49,242 nucleotides of DNA from Chrysochromulina parva (lineage: Eukaryota; Haptophyta; Prymnesiales; Chrysochromulinaceae). The stretch spans positions 1-49,242 of the forward strand of contig PJAB01000061.1 in the NCBI GenBank assembly GCA_002887195.1, in the 5' to 3' direction. The position numbers and the translations under genes were made by a program. Below the pieces are notes generated by a model, which saw only the letters and a program-made list of their open reading frames with translations, did no database searches and was not told where the DNA came from. Of the stretch, positions 10,301 through 19,133 are shown in pieces. Position 1 is the first letter of the stretch; each line of letters opens with the position of its first letter.

Positions 10301-10701
10301 TACGTGATGCGCGTCTCCTGGGGGATGTGGCGCCGGGCAGCCTCGACCAGCTCCGCGGCCCGTTGGACAGCCGAATGCATCGCCTGAAGCTCTTGGGGCG
10401 AAATTGTTGTATCCCCATATTTGTCGGTTTCCATCTTCTCGAGGATGCGCATGACGAGAAGCACCGCCGGGTTGGTCGAACCATCAGCGATGCCAAGAAG
10501 GGATTTGATTTGACCGTCGGCGCGGAGCTTGGTTGCGAGCTCTTTGCGCGAGATTTTGCCGCTGCCATCCGTGGCCATCGACTCGAACAGCGCATATATC
10601 CTCGCCTTCAGAAGAGCTGTCTCGTCTGCATCAGCCGTCGCTGCAGGCGCTGAAACATCCGCTGCTGCTGCATCCGCGGCAGGCGCTGAAAGGCTCTCCA
10701 T
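6350..10701 (-). CDS. Membrane EF-hand / duplicated module / PARP-type ADP-ribosyltransferase, three exons
   Basis: Proposed exons are 10701-8670, 8606-7967 and 7877-6350, joining in frame to 1399 codons. Residues about 37-57 form an EF-hand (DGSGKISRKEL), with a second degenerate one at about 83-106. At least five hydrophobic segments follow (about 143-165, 184-207, 239-263, 269-293, 359-380), then a long Gly/Ala/Val-rich hydrophobic stretch (about 495-597). A module occurs twice: PFVFNM..D..YDG.R.Y.QRLVL, then TQPxPNKxWKGIVxF, then a segment ending YLFxWIDDDGVF. After an EQ repeat and one more hydrophobic segment comes a PARP catalytic domain with the H-Y-E triad: His in LLHGVN (about 1210), Tyr in GVYLAEDAGKTDQY and Glu in REFVLF (about 1366). 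It probably attaches ADP-ribose to targets at a membrane, perhaps under Ca2+ control; that role is inference. The start is the ATG before MESLSAPAAD. Confidence 0.72.
7325..7382 (-). repeat. Hexanucleotide repeat coding (Gln-Glu)n
   Basis: Nine or so units of tgctcc on the plus strand encode an alternating Glu-Gln run just before the hydrophobic segment that precedes the PARP domain. It stays in frame and is probably length-variable. Confidence 0.9.
7878..7966 (-). other. Intron 2 of the ADP-ribosyltransferase gene (89 nt)
   Basis: Donor GTACTG after QRLVLR, acceptor TGATAG, branch-like GCTGACT and a pyrimidine-rich stretch before the acceptor. Splicing gives RLVLSADNGAEDLVELVI, which aligns with RLVLATSADGLQDIVELVI in the first module copy. 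The alignment fixes both ends. Confidence 0.75.
8607..8669 (-). other. Intron 1 of the ADP-ribosyltransferase gene (63 nt)
   Basis: Donor GTGCGT and acceptor GATCAG, with a CTGA branch-like motif in CACTGAAG. Without removal the frame meets an in-frame TGA at about 8620-8622. Removal keeps the same frame and gives NVLRLEIRARLPTVTGLTQP, joining the two halves of the first module as in the second copy. Confidence 0.65.
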
Positions 10702-11746
10702 CAGTGAGCCTTTCAGCCTTTTGGTATGTGCTTGCTTCTGTAATAGAGGGAAGGCGAACGTCTGGTGATTCGAGGAAGAGAGACGCGATACGGATGGCAA
10801 GGCATCGCAACCGCCGTGCACGCGCGTGGGATTGGTGCTCGTGTGGGAGCAGAAGTTGGAGGCGCGGTGCCTTGGGTGTTGGGCATGGAGTGGGTCGCGC
10901 GCGCGGGGACGTGCAGGGGGAGCGCGCGCGGCTCGAATGCCGGTTGGAAGGTGCCAAGGCAGGGGTGCAGGGAAGGCGTGTGCGGGTGCGCTGGTCATCC
11001 ACGCGGAATAGATGGCTGGGCGCGGCGTGTCGGGGCTACGAGTGACATTTGTGCGCACTCTTTGGATCGGGATCGCACACAAAGTGAGCGCGCGACCGAA
11101 AAGCGAGCGAGCTCACGAAGCGAGCTCCCGGTAAGAAGCGAGCGCGCCGCGTTGAACGTGTCTCGGGACACATGGGACACTGTGCCGTAGCACCGGTTGT
11201 CGCGTCTGTCGTGTTAACGTTCACACGGGACACACGGGCACACGGATACGAACGCTATGGCACCCATCAAACACATGGTCGGCAGTCAGTTTCGTCAAGG
11301 TGCTCCCAGCTCCCTTGCGACTCTACAGATGTCTGTTTTTTCACACAGGACGGCTCGCTTCGCCAGCCACGCACCGGCGCGCCATTTGAGAAACAATCTA
11401 GATTCGCTATAGTGGCTATACGTGTTGCGTGTGTTCTCGGCGACCGGACCACTGACGGTGACGCACCACCGAAGTCTGTATACGCCCTGAATCTAGGCGG
11501 GCAACATTAGAGAATTAGTAGCATATGCATTAGAGGTCGTCGTCTCGTTTGGGAGGTGTGCACTTGTGTATGAGGCAGGCAGCGATTTCGGATTTGAGAA
11601 GTGCGTGAACTCTCTATCGTATGAACAATGTTCTATCGATGTCTCACGGATCGGGATGGATATCGGATTCGTATGGGAACCGAGTCCGTCCGCGATCAGA
11701 TGAAACCGATAACCATCATTATTTAACGCTAAATATAAACCATTAT
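10702..11746. other. 1-kb intergenic region
   Basis: It separates the branching-enzyme stop from the ADP-ribosyltransferase start, both on the minus strand. No supported gene. Short purine-rich motifs recur near 11080-11150 (gcgagcgagctc, gaagcgagctc), and gggacac/cacgggacac strings recur at 11165-11240. The stretch 11500-11760 is notably AT-rich and probably holds the branching-enzyme 3' end. Confidence 0.4.
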
Positions 11747-14029
11747 TCATGCTCTGGTTATTTGTGTCGATTCACGATTTTTTTGAAGATCATGAGTCAC
11801 GTGCCAGCCCGACGGGAACCGGCTAAAGTGAAGCAGCAGCACGCTGGCACTGCGTGGTGGCACCCGAACGAGCAACGCGCCCGTTGCTTGCGGCTTGACA
11901 CCCGCAGTATCCAGCGGCGGAAGCGCGTCCGGCACTGCGCTCGGCACCACCTCAATCACCGTCGGCCTCTCCCGCCCGCCAAAGCGAGCGGCGTCCGATT
12001 CGAGCAGCAGCACGCCAACAGGCACGCAGACATCCTGCCATGCAAATCGCACGGTCGCGGTCATGCGAGAATCAAAGTTGAAGATGAAGAGCGTGCTGCC
12101 GCGTATGAGCCAGAGAAGCTGCTTCGCCTGCGAGATGCCGCACTCACGGCCGTCCACACCTCTGGGCGCCGCCGAGTCGAGCCAGGGATGCTCACCCTGG
12201 AGCGCATGCATGGCCGCATCGAATCCTTGGAGCTGCGCATACCGGAGCAACGGGTCATCTACGAGGTCCCAGCGGCGGCGTGCCATGCGGAGCGAGTGAC
12301 CATTAGCCGGCGTCGGGAAGTCGATCCACTCGGGGTGGCCAAACTCGTTACCCATGAAATTGAGATAGGCCTCGCCGCCAAGCGCACAAGTGAGCAGCCG
12401 CACCATCTTATGCAAGGCCATGCCACGCACAATCGACTCACTGGGAGGGGCGAGAAGCGACATGCCCTGGTACATGGCTTCACCCATCAGCCGGAAGGCA
12501 AGCGTCTGCCCGCCGACAATCGAGCCGTCGTGGCATTCACAGTATGCGAGACGGCGCTCCTCGTCGCGCCGTCGGCAGAGCTCCGTCGCCAGGAGCGCCA
12601 TGTCGAGCGGCTCGGACGCTGGGGCGCTCAGCAGCCGCTCCCACAGTGGCGGCAGTCCCATGGCCTGGCGCAGGTCGAAACCGACGCCCTTGGCGAGCAC
12701 GGGTGCGCACAAGCCGGGCAGCCCCGAATGCTCCTCCGCGATGGTCAAGAGCGACGGCCTCACTAGCTCGTGGGCAAGCAGGTTGACCAGCTTGAAGTAG
12801 CTCAGAGCGCTCACGTCGACCTCGCTGTGCAGGCCGAAGAAATCGGCCAAGCCACCATCGAAGCGACCACGTCCGTGGAGCGAACGATGTCGGTAGAGCG
12901 CGGTGCTCACGGCATCAAACCGGAAGCCGTCGATGCGGTACGCCTCCGCAAACCAGCACACCTGCGCAAGCAAGAAGCGCAGCACCTCGAGACGCCCGAA
13001 GTCGAATAGGCGCGTACCCCACACGGTATGCCAACCGTCTGGCCCGTCCAGAAAGTATTGGCCCTCGGATCCGTCAAAGGCGTGGAGACCCTCGCGCGAG
13101 TTCGCGGACGCGTGCGAGTGCACGAGCTCGACGAAGACTTGCAGCCCGTGGCCATGAGCCGCATCGATGAGCTCTTGCAGCTCTGCGGGCGTCCCGAATC
13201 GTGACGAGGGCGCGAAGAACGACGTGACCTGATAGCCGAAGCTCGCGTAGTATCCGTGCTCCTGCACGGCCATGAGCAGGAGTGCAGTGTAGCCAAGTGC
13301 GACGACGCGCGGCAGCACATTGCATTTGAAGTGCGTCCAGCCCGCAATCAAGGGCGATGATGACGAGATGCCGACGTGGACCTCGTACACTCGGAGAGAG
13401 GGAGCGCTGGTCGGGGCTGGTCGGGGATGGCGCCAGGCAAAGTTGAGAATGTCCTCGGGCGGTACGATGGCGCTCATTTCGCCCGTGAGTTGATCCTGGG
13501 TTGTGCACTGCGCCCACGCCGGCACGCGCGTCTCGACGACATTGGCCGTCTTGGCGCCACCGCTGGAGCCTTGCCCTCGTATGTGAACCACAGCCTTGTA
13601 GCGCATGCCCGGCCGGACTGCCCGCGTGCCGTCAGGGAGGTCGTGCACAAACGTCTCGAAGACGCCATTGCCGTTGCGGCTACACGGATGCCGATTGGGA
13701 TCCCATGCGTTGAAGTCCCCTACGAGGCTGACAGCGAGTGCTGCCGGCGCCCACTCTCGATAGCGAAACCCATGAGGCTTGCGTTGCAGCCCAAAGGAGT
13801 GCAAACCATTCGTGAAGCAGAAATTGTGCAGACTGCCCTCCGCCACGCATATCTCCGCGAGTGTGCGCTCAAAGTGGTCGTGCCGGTCATTGATGGTCGG
13901 CAGCCAGTGCTTGAGCGCTGAATAGTCTGAGGCTATCCACGATGGCTCGTCGTGCTGTGGCTGGCACTGGAGCGACGCAGTCACCGGTGCTGGCGCCAAA
14001 ACTCGTGTCGGTGCCGGCGTAAGTGGCAT
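11747..14029 (-). CDS. 1,4-alpha-glucan (starch/glycogen) branching enzyme, eukaryotic type
   Basis: This 760-residue GH13 enzyme makes alpha-1,6 branches in alpha-glucan. The N-terminal CBM48-like part contains REWAP..AVSLVGDFNAWD. Catalytic regions are recognisable: GYYASFGYQVTSFFAPSSRFGT; region I ELVHSHAS (about residue 300); region II GFRFDAVS with the Asp nucleophile (about 370); region III TIAEEHSG with the acid/base Glu (about 431); region IV CHDGSIVG (about 500); later LNFMGNEFGHPEWIDFP. Layout and motifs match the animal/plant branching-enzyme type. Odd points: region I has Glu for the usual Asp, and region IV has HDGSIVG instead of HDQALVG. The key Asp, Glu, His and Asp remain, so activity is expected. 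The first in-frame ATG is 14029; an upstream 5' exon cannot be excluded. Confidence 0.92.
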   Translation of the reverse strand: MPLTPAPTRVLAPAPVTASLQCQPQHDEPSWIASDYSALKHWLPTINDRHDHFERTLAEICVAEGSLHNFCFTNGLHSFGLQRKPHGFRYREWAPAALAVSLVGDFNAWDPNRHPCSRNGNGVFETFVHDLPDGTRAVRPGMRYKAVVHIRGQGSSGGAKTANVVETRVPAWAQCTTQDQLTGEMSAIVPPEDILNFAWRHPRPAPTSAPSLRVYEVHVGISSSSPLIAGWTHFKCNVLPRVVALGYTALLLMAVQEHGYYASFGYQVTSFFAPSSRFGTPAELQELIDAAHGHGLQVFVELVHSHASANSREGLHAFDGSEGQYFLDGPDGWHTVWGTRLFDFGRLEVLRFLLAQVCWFAEAYRIDGFRFDAVSTALYRHRSLHGRGRFDGGLADFFGLHSEVDVSALSYFKLVNLLAHELVRPSLLTIAEEHSGLPGLCAPVLAKGVGFDLRQAMGLPPLWERLLSAPASEPLDMALLATELCRRRDEERRLAYCECHDGSIVGGQTLAFRLMGEAMYQGMSLLAPPSESIVRGMALHKMVRLLTCALGGEAYLNFMGNEFGHPEWIDFPTPANGHSLRMARRRWDLVDDPLLRYAQLQGFDAAMHALQGEHPWLDSAAPRGVDGRECGISQAKQLLWLIRGSTLFIFNFDSRMTATVRFAWQDVCVPVGVLLLESDAARFGGRERPTVIEVVPSAVPDALPPLDTAGVKPQATGALLVRVPPRSASVLLLHFSRFPSGWHVTHDLQKNRESTQITRA

Positions 14030-14428
14030 ATCTGGGTGCCGTCGCCGTGGACGGCGACGCCGTCGGCATGCACCGTAAGCACATGTTCCATCATCACACC
14101 ACAAAAAATAGCTTTCACAGCCATATCATTACCCAAAGTACGATTCGAAACGAAACTCGGATCGGCTGCGGGGAGCGGTCGGCTCCGGCTCTGCGGCTGT
14201 TGAGTCGGCCGCGGTTTCGGTCGTCGCGTTGTCGTGCGCCGCCCTGTGCGGGCGCGGGGTGCGTTGGTGGGTTGGGATGGTTGTGAGGTTCGTCTGTGTG
14301 ATCCGTATGCCCGTGTGTGCCCGTGTGCGGGTGTGTCCCGGCTCTTTTCACGGCGTCCCTTCCTGAAACATTCACACCTTCCCGACGAAAACGCATGCAC
14401 AGGACGTACAGCGGCTCCATCTCTCACC
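14030..14428. promoter_or_regulatory. Shared upstream region, branching enzyme and CSA
   Basis: About 400 bp separate the two divergent start codons. Both promoters and 5' untranslated regions must lie here unless a 5' exon exists further out. No named motif is visible. Confidence 0.4.
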
Positions 14429-15910
14429 ATGGTCCCTCTCACACAGAGTCGCGAGCTCGGCCGTGGGCGGGGCCAGCTGGTCAGGTTCGCGGCTGGGCTG
14501 CGCGCCACTGCGCTCGAGCTCTCCACACATCTCGAGCTGGCCAGCGCACACGCCGAAGAGATCACCGCCCTCTCTCTCGACTATGTTGATGCGCGATATC
14601 TGCTCTCTTCGTCAGGCGATGGTGCCATTTCGCTTTGGGACGTGGAGGACCGCGTCGTTGGCATTGATGCAAGCAGTCGGCCAGCAAATAGGACCGGCCC
14701 ATCCGAGCCTCTGTGCACGCTTAGCCCCGGGAACAATCCTGATGCACATCGCAAGGCGGTAACCTGCGTGCAGTGGTTTCCTCAGGACACAGGCCTCTTC
14801 GCCACAGGTGGTTTGGACAGCTTTGTCAAGCTGTGGGATACGAATAGTCTTACAGTGGCGTGCGATTTCAAATTGCCGGGCCGCGTGCACTGCCTAGCCA
14901 TGTCGCCCATTGCGACGATGCACACACTCATCGCCACCTGCAGCGAGGGCGTCACGGCTCTTTGCCTCTGCGATCCAGCCACAGGCAGTGCGGCGCATCG
15001 CATCCCAGGCCACCGTGCCTCCGCTTGGGCGGTCGCGTGGAGCCCGCGCGAGGAGCATCAGCTTGTGAGTGGTGGCGCCGACCGCTCCGTGCGCGTGTGG
15101 GACGTGCGGCGGGCGGGCTCCTGCTTACGAGCGCTCGATATGCACGACTCGGTGAGCGAGCGCCGCCGGCTGAGCGAATCAGTGCGCGGCGGTGCGCTCG
15201 CCCCGCTCGCGAAGCCAACGACGGTGCCGTCCGCTGTACGCGAGTTTGCTGCCCCCTCAGCGCATAGTGGTCCCGTGACGAGCCTCGCCTTCGTGGGCGA
15301 GGGCTTGATGCTGCTAACGGCCGGACGCGACCACCGACTGCGGCTATGGGACGCGCAGACGGGCGCCCACATGCTCGTGCACTATGCGGGCGCCTTCAAC
15401 ACCGCCAGGCACACGAAGCAGCTCGCCGTGTCCTCTGGCGGAGGCGGCGGGCTTGGGTGCGCGCGCGTCTTCTTTCCAAGTTCCGACGGCATCGCCGTGT
15501 ATGAGGTGCTCACCGGTCGTAAGGTAACCACCCTCAAGGCGCACCTGGGCGAGGTCACCTGCTGTGTCGCCTCGCCGTGGGATGCACGCGTCTTCTCGGG
15601 CGGAGCCGACTGCACTGTGCACGCATGGACGCCACCGCCGTGTGGCCTGGCCAAACCCACGCCGTGCGAGCAGCCAACACGAGACACAGGACCAACGGGC
15701 GCTGATGGTAGCGTGCACGTGGATGATGTGCTGGCGCCGCTGGCTCGCGGGGCCGAAACTGAGAGTCGCCCGGCCGTCGTCGAGCTCGATGACGTCGACG
15801 CGTGGAGCGACGACGAGGAGGAAGCGCCCGTCACGGCGCCCGCGCCTCGTGCTCGTGCTGGGCGGGGGCGCGGGCAAGGCGGCGTACGCAAGCGGCACCG
15901 CAGTTCGTGA
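14429..15910 (+). CDS. ERCC8: DNA excision repair protein CSA/ERCC8, WD-repeat
   Basis: The 493-residue protein is a WD40 propeller. Segments match human CSA in order: DYVDARYLLSSSGDGAISLWD, AVTCVQWFPQDTGLFATGGL, SFVKLWDTNSLTVA, CLAMSPIATMHTLIA, AVAWSPREEHQLVSGGADRS, VRVWDVRRAGSCLRALD, GLMLLTAGRDHRLRLWD, VTCCVASPWDARVFSGGADC. The tail ends VDAWSDDEEE, like the EDAWSSSDEE tail of CSA. CSA is the substrate receptor of a DDB1-CUL4 ubiquitin ligase that acts with CSB at stalled RNA polymerase II in transcription-coupled repair. An Arg-rich C-terminal extension (RARAGRGRGQGG) is extra. Start ATG 14429 is the first before the conserved N-terminus. Confidence 0.92.
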   Translation: MVPLTQSRELGRGRGQLVRFAAGLRATALELSTHLELASAHAEEITALSLDYVDARYLLSSSGDGAISLWDVEDRVVGIDASSRPANRTGPSEPLCTLSPGNNPDAHRKAVTCVQWFPQDTGLFATGGLDSFVKLWDTNSLTVACDFKLPGRVHCLAMSPIATMHTLIATCSEGVTALCLCDPATGSAAHRIPGHRASAWAVAWSPREEHQLVSGGADRSVRVWDVRRAGSCLRALDMHDSVSERRRLSESVRGGALAPLAKPTTVPSAVREFAAPSAHSGPVTSLAFVGEGLMLLTAGRDHRLRLWDAQTGAHMLVHYAGAFNTARHTKQLAVSSGGGGGLGCARVFFPSSDGIAVYEVLTGRKVTTLKAHLGEVTCCVASPWDARVFSGGADCTVHAWTPPPCGLAKPTPCEQPTRDTGPTGADGSVHVDDVLAPLARGAETESRPAVVELDDVDAWSDDEEEAPVTAPAPRARAGRGRGQGGVRKRHRSS

Positions 15911-16160
15911 TGTCTAAGTCTCGGGCCCAGCTTGCGCTCGGAAGCGAACTTGGATACGAGCCGCACACCGCACGCGGTGGCTCGTTCACGTCAACCGGTG
16001 CGCTGACCGCGGTCGCGCACCTTCCTCGCCGGGGGCACCGCGCGCCGCGGCCGGGCGCCCGGGGGTGCCGCGTGGTCGCCGCGACTCTAGGTACTGTGTC
16101 TTTTGCGAGACACGCTTCGTTTGCAATCGAAAACACTATAAACTCCCACCCCAAACTGTG
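15911..16160. other. Intergenic between convergent genes
   Basis: A 250-bp gap holding the ends of the CSA and C2H2 transcripts. No feature seen. Confidence 0.4.
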
Positions 16161-16952
16161 TCAGTCTTCCCAGCGTGCCACGACTCCGCCTCGCAAGAGC
16201 CGCGAAAGACATCCGGGGTTCCGGCCGCGCCGCAGTGCTTGGCGGCCACGGCGTGCGCGAAGCCCTTCAGAGTCGGCCCGTGTCTCGCCGACCCCCATGA
16301 GAATGCTCGCATACAGCACACCCAATCCCACGAGGAGTAAGGCCGCCACAGTATAATAGCCGGCGTGCGACTCGTCGTTCGCCATCGGCGCATGGTAAAG
16401 CTCAAGGCCATCACGAATCCGCTGCTGGCCCGAGCAGCTTACTGGCTGGCAGAAGCGCTCATCCATGACCTCAAACACAGCATGATGCAGGCCAGCGCGC
16501 TCACTGCTGACAATAATACAGTCGTGCATCAGGTGCTGGCAAAACGCACGGCGCGCCTCGAGCTCCACGGGACGGCAGGAGCTCCGCCCAGGCTGATGCT
16601 GACGCAAGGCAGAGACCCACGATGGGCAGCGAAGGATGTCACAGTACTCGGCGAGGCACGTTCCACCCGCTGCTGGAAGAGAGTCGGTGTGCCGTCGAAC
16701 AAGGTGCGCGTCAATGTACTGCTCCGACTTGAAAACCTTGCCGCACAGCCCGCACCGCCATTGCCTCTGTGTCACAGGCTGCTTTGCGCGCTCGAAAAGC
16801 AGCAAATGGTCGTGCTCGTCGTGAAGCACGCAGTTCGACGAGAGCTGCGCTCCAAGCTGGCGCACAGCGGGCAGCAAACCGTCGGCGATGATCTTACGTG
16901 CCTCTCGCGAGGCCTCGCGGTCGCACGAAGTCGCAAGTTCGAATCCCGCCAT
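16161..16952 (-). CDS. C2H2 zinc-finger protein with a C-terminal membrane segment
   Basis: A 263-residue protein. One C2H2 finger is clear at about residues 67-88 (WRCGLCGKVFKSEQYIDAHLVRRHTD region: Cys-x2-Cys, then His-x4-His), followed by GTCLAEYCDILRC, a Cys pair that occurs after the finger in a small eukaryotic family with a single finger and an LADYC-like motif. Near the C-terminus lies one hydrophobic helix (YYTVAALLLVGLGVLYASIL) followed by an Arg-rich tail, so the protein may be tail-anchored. Function is not known to me. The start ATG 16952 (MAGFELATSC) is 188 bp from the divergent CCDC93 start. The last 35 residues are basic and low in complexity; a missed intron there is possible. 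Confidence 0.7.
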   Translation of the reverse strand: MAGFELATSCDREASREARKIIADGLLPAVRQLGAQLSSNCVLHDEHDHLLLFERAKQPVTQRQWRCGLCGKVFKSEQYIDAHLVRRHTDSLPAAGGTCLAEYCDILRCPSWVSALRQHQPGRSSCRPVELEARRAFCQHLMHDCIIVSSERAGLHHAVFEVMDERFCQPVSCSGQQRIRDGLELYHAPMANDESHAGYYTVAALLLVGLGVLYASILMGVGETRADSEGLRARRGRQALRRGRNPGCLSRLLRGGVVARWED

Positions 16953-17140
16953 TACGATTCGAAGGGTGTTCACAACACACCCCCACCGGAAATAGACACG
17001 TAGGGAGCCGGGACACACCGGGTGGGGGGAGCAAGGATCACACACGACACACACATGTGAACTCCGGTGTGTTTCGTGAACTCACTTGTTTATGTCGCAG
17101 TGCGGCGTCACCGACGCCGTCTGTGTGCCGACGCTGAGTG
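16953..17140. promoter_or_regulatory. Divergent promoter region, C2H2 gene and CCDC93
   Basis: Only 188 bp separate the two start codons. It is rich in CA/TG dinucleotide strings (ggacacaccggg, cacacgacacacac, ccggtgtgtttc), including complementary blocks ccggtgtg and cacaccgg. Confidence 0.45.
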
Positions 17141-18946
17141 ATGTTTGGCCAAAAAAAGGGCGAGTCGGTGGCACTCGCCGCATCGGCGGCGGACGCACAG
17201 GCGCGCTTCGATGAGCTCGTCGATCTGCTGGTTGCCGCCGGCTACCACCGTGCGCGCATCTCGTCGCTCGCGCCGTTTGACAAGATCGTCGGCGGCATGG
17301 CCTGGTGCATGACAGCGACGAGCGTTGACGTTGATGTCGAGTTCCTCGAGAATGCGACCATTGGTCAAAAGATCAAGATTGGTGAGAACATCGAACGCAC
17401 GCTCAAGTTCATGAAGTGCCGCATCCCGCTCCAGGCGCACCAGATCCAGGGTCTCGACTACGCCGCCATCTTCCCCGTGGTGCAGTGGCTCGTCAAGCAG
17501 GCGTACGCTTTCCGAGAGGAAATTGCCGATGCCACTCGGCGTCTCTCTGCGAACCAGTTCGATCGCAATTACGTGCTGCCCGCCGACGCTGAGCTCGCCA
17601 CACGCCGTGCCGCAGCGCGTCCGACGGGTCAGCGGCTCTGCACATGCTACGCCCCCGTACGCCGGTTCCGCCCAAAGAGTCATGGCGGCGCGTCGGTCGC
17701 CGCTCTGCACGCCCGCCGCGTGCTCATGGAGTTCGGCACGCAGGTGAGCGCCCTCGCTGCCGCCGAGGTGGCCGCCGCGGAGAGCGCCGAGAACTCAAAG
17801 GACAAGGCCAAGGGCAGCGCGGAGGAGGAGCCCGTGGACGCCGAGGCGGCTGCCAAGCTCGAGGAGGCGCTGACCGACATGGCGGAGACCAGCCAAGATG
17901 CCGAGCAGGGCGTCTCGCAGAACCGGATCGGCAAGCTGGTCCAAATGGGCGCGTCCGACATCCAGCAGGCGGCGCTCGAATTCGCCAAGAAGAGCGAGGC
18001 CCTCCTCTCGAGCGGCGAGATGGCGGCCGCCCACCGGCTGCGGGCCGAGCGCGAGGCCACCGAGCGGCAGCTCGAGCACGAGCGGCGCCAGCTCCAGCAA
18101 GTGGCCGATCGCGCAGCCGCCGTTGCGGCCTCCCTTGCGGCCGGCGAGGCCCTCAAAGCGCAGGTGCACAAGCAAATGGGCACCATTGCGGCCGAGCGCG
18201 CCGAGTTGGCGCGCGAGATGGCAGAGCTCGAGGCGCAGGCGGCGAGCGCCCCGCCGGAGGAGCTCGCCAAGCTGCAGGAGCTCGTGTTCCTTTGCGAGCG
18301 CATGAGCCAACAGAAGTCCGAGTTCAAGAAGCAGTGCGCTCGGCAGATGGAGGAGATGAACAGCGAGCTCGCGAGCCTCGAGCAGGATCAGGCGAAGAGT
18401 GCAGACGACGACGAAACGGCCAACCTGGTCGAGATCGAACGGCTGCACGCTGCGGAAGATGGCAAGGCCAGCCAGATGCGCCGGCTCGTCGGTCAAAAGG
18501 GGCGTGAGATCTCGGCTCTGCACCGACAGGTGGATGATATTCCCAGCAGCGCGGAGCTCATGCAGTACGAGCGCCGCTTTCGTGAGCTCAACCAACAGGT
18601 TGCAAGCAAGCTCGAGGAGACGAGGAAGTTCTACAGCCTCTTCAACACGCTCGAAGAGAAGAAGGGCTACCTCTCGAAAGAAGTGAGTCTGCTGAACTCA
18701 ATCCACGAGAACTACACAAAAGCCGCCGCCGGAAACAAGGACCGCATCGTCGAGTCAGTCGAAGGGCTGCTCAAGAGCGTGCAACAGAACCTGCAAAAGG
18801 TAGAGCAACGCCTCAAGGATGCCGTCTCGGCGAGGGACGCGACGCAGCAACGCTACGACAAGCTCGTCGAGAAGCAGCGCAAGTACTTCCAGCTGGTGAA
18901 AGAGTACCAGGCTGAGTGCCAGCGCAATGAGATGCTGTCATCGTGA
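17141..18946 (+). CDS. CCDC93: CCDC93, CCC-complex subunit
   Basis: The 601-residue protein matches CCDC93 along its length (human about 631). The N-terminal globular domain has VAAGYHRARISSLAPFDKIV and GGMAWCM, then LEFLENATIGQKIKIGENIE-like and GLDYAAIFPVVQWLVK. The rest is coiled coil, ending with the highly conserved ISALHRQVDDIPSSAELMQY, LFNTLEEKKGYLSKEVSLLN and SIHENY, then LVEKQRKYFQLVKEY and RNEML. CCDC93 pairs with CCDC22 and COMMD proteins in the CCC/Commander complex, which recycles membrane proteins from endosomes with WASH and Retriever. The first codon after a GTG is ATG 17141. The middle (about 190-270) is Ala/Glu-rich and poorly conserved. Confidence 0.93.
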   Translation: MFGQKKGESVALAASAADAQARFDELVDLLVAAGYHRARISSLAPFDKIVGGMAWCMTATSVDVDVEFLENATIGQKIKIGENIERTLKFMKCRIPLQAHQIQGLDYAAIFPVVQWLVKQAYAFREEIADATRRLSANQFDRNYVLPADAELATRRAAARPTGQRLCTCYAPVRRFRPKSHGGASVAALHARRVLMEFGTQVSALAAAEVAAAESAENSKDKAKGSAEEEPVDAEAAAKLEEALTDMAETSQDAEQGVSQNRIGKLVQMGASDIQQAALEFAKKSEALLSSGEMAAAHRLRAEREATERQLEHERRQLQQVADRAAAVAASLAAGEALKAQVHKQMGTIAAERAELAREMAELEAQAASAPPEELAKLQELVFLCERMSQQKSEFKKQCARQMEEMNSELASLEQDQAKSADDDETANLVEIERLHAAEDGKASQMRRLVGQKGREISALHRQVDDIPSSAELMQYERRFRELNQQVASKLEETRKFYSLFNTLEEKKGYLSKEVSLLNSIHENYTKAAAGNKDRIVESVEGLLKSVQQNLQKVEQRLKDAVSARDATQQRYDKLVEKQRKYFQLVKEYQAECQRNEMLSS

Positions 18947-19133
18947 GGGCGCAAATCGTGCGCAGGCGTGCGTTCGCGGGTGGGAGGCGGCCTGGAAGAC
19001 CGACGCTGTCACCGTGGTCTGACAGGCAAGTGTGTGTTGGGTCCGGGGCGCGGGAGGGGGCGCGAATAAGATAATTATTTATACGGCTTGACCTTCTTAA
19101 ACACCGTTCTTTTGGACGATTGATTCGATGTTT
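18947..19133. other. Intergenic between convergent genes
   Basis: A 187-bp gap; the right half (19070-19133) is AT-rich and probably contains the sulfotransferase 3' end. Confidence 0.4.

Noticed and set aside
16925..16955. tRNA T-arm-like string (aagttcgaatcccgcc) on the plus strand under the C2H2 start
   Set aside because: The flanking five bases do not pair (gcaag against cccgc, two mismatches) and no acceptor or anticodon arm was found upstream. The overlapping protein continues into a clear zinc finger.
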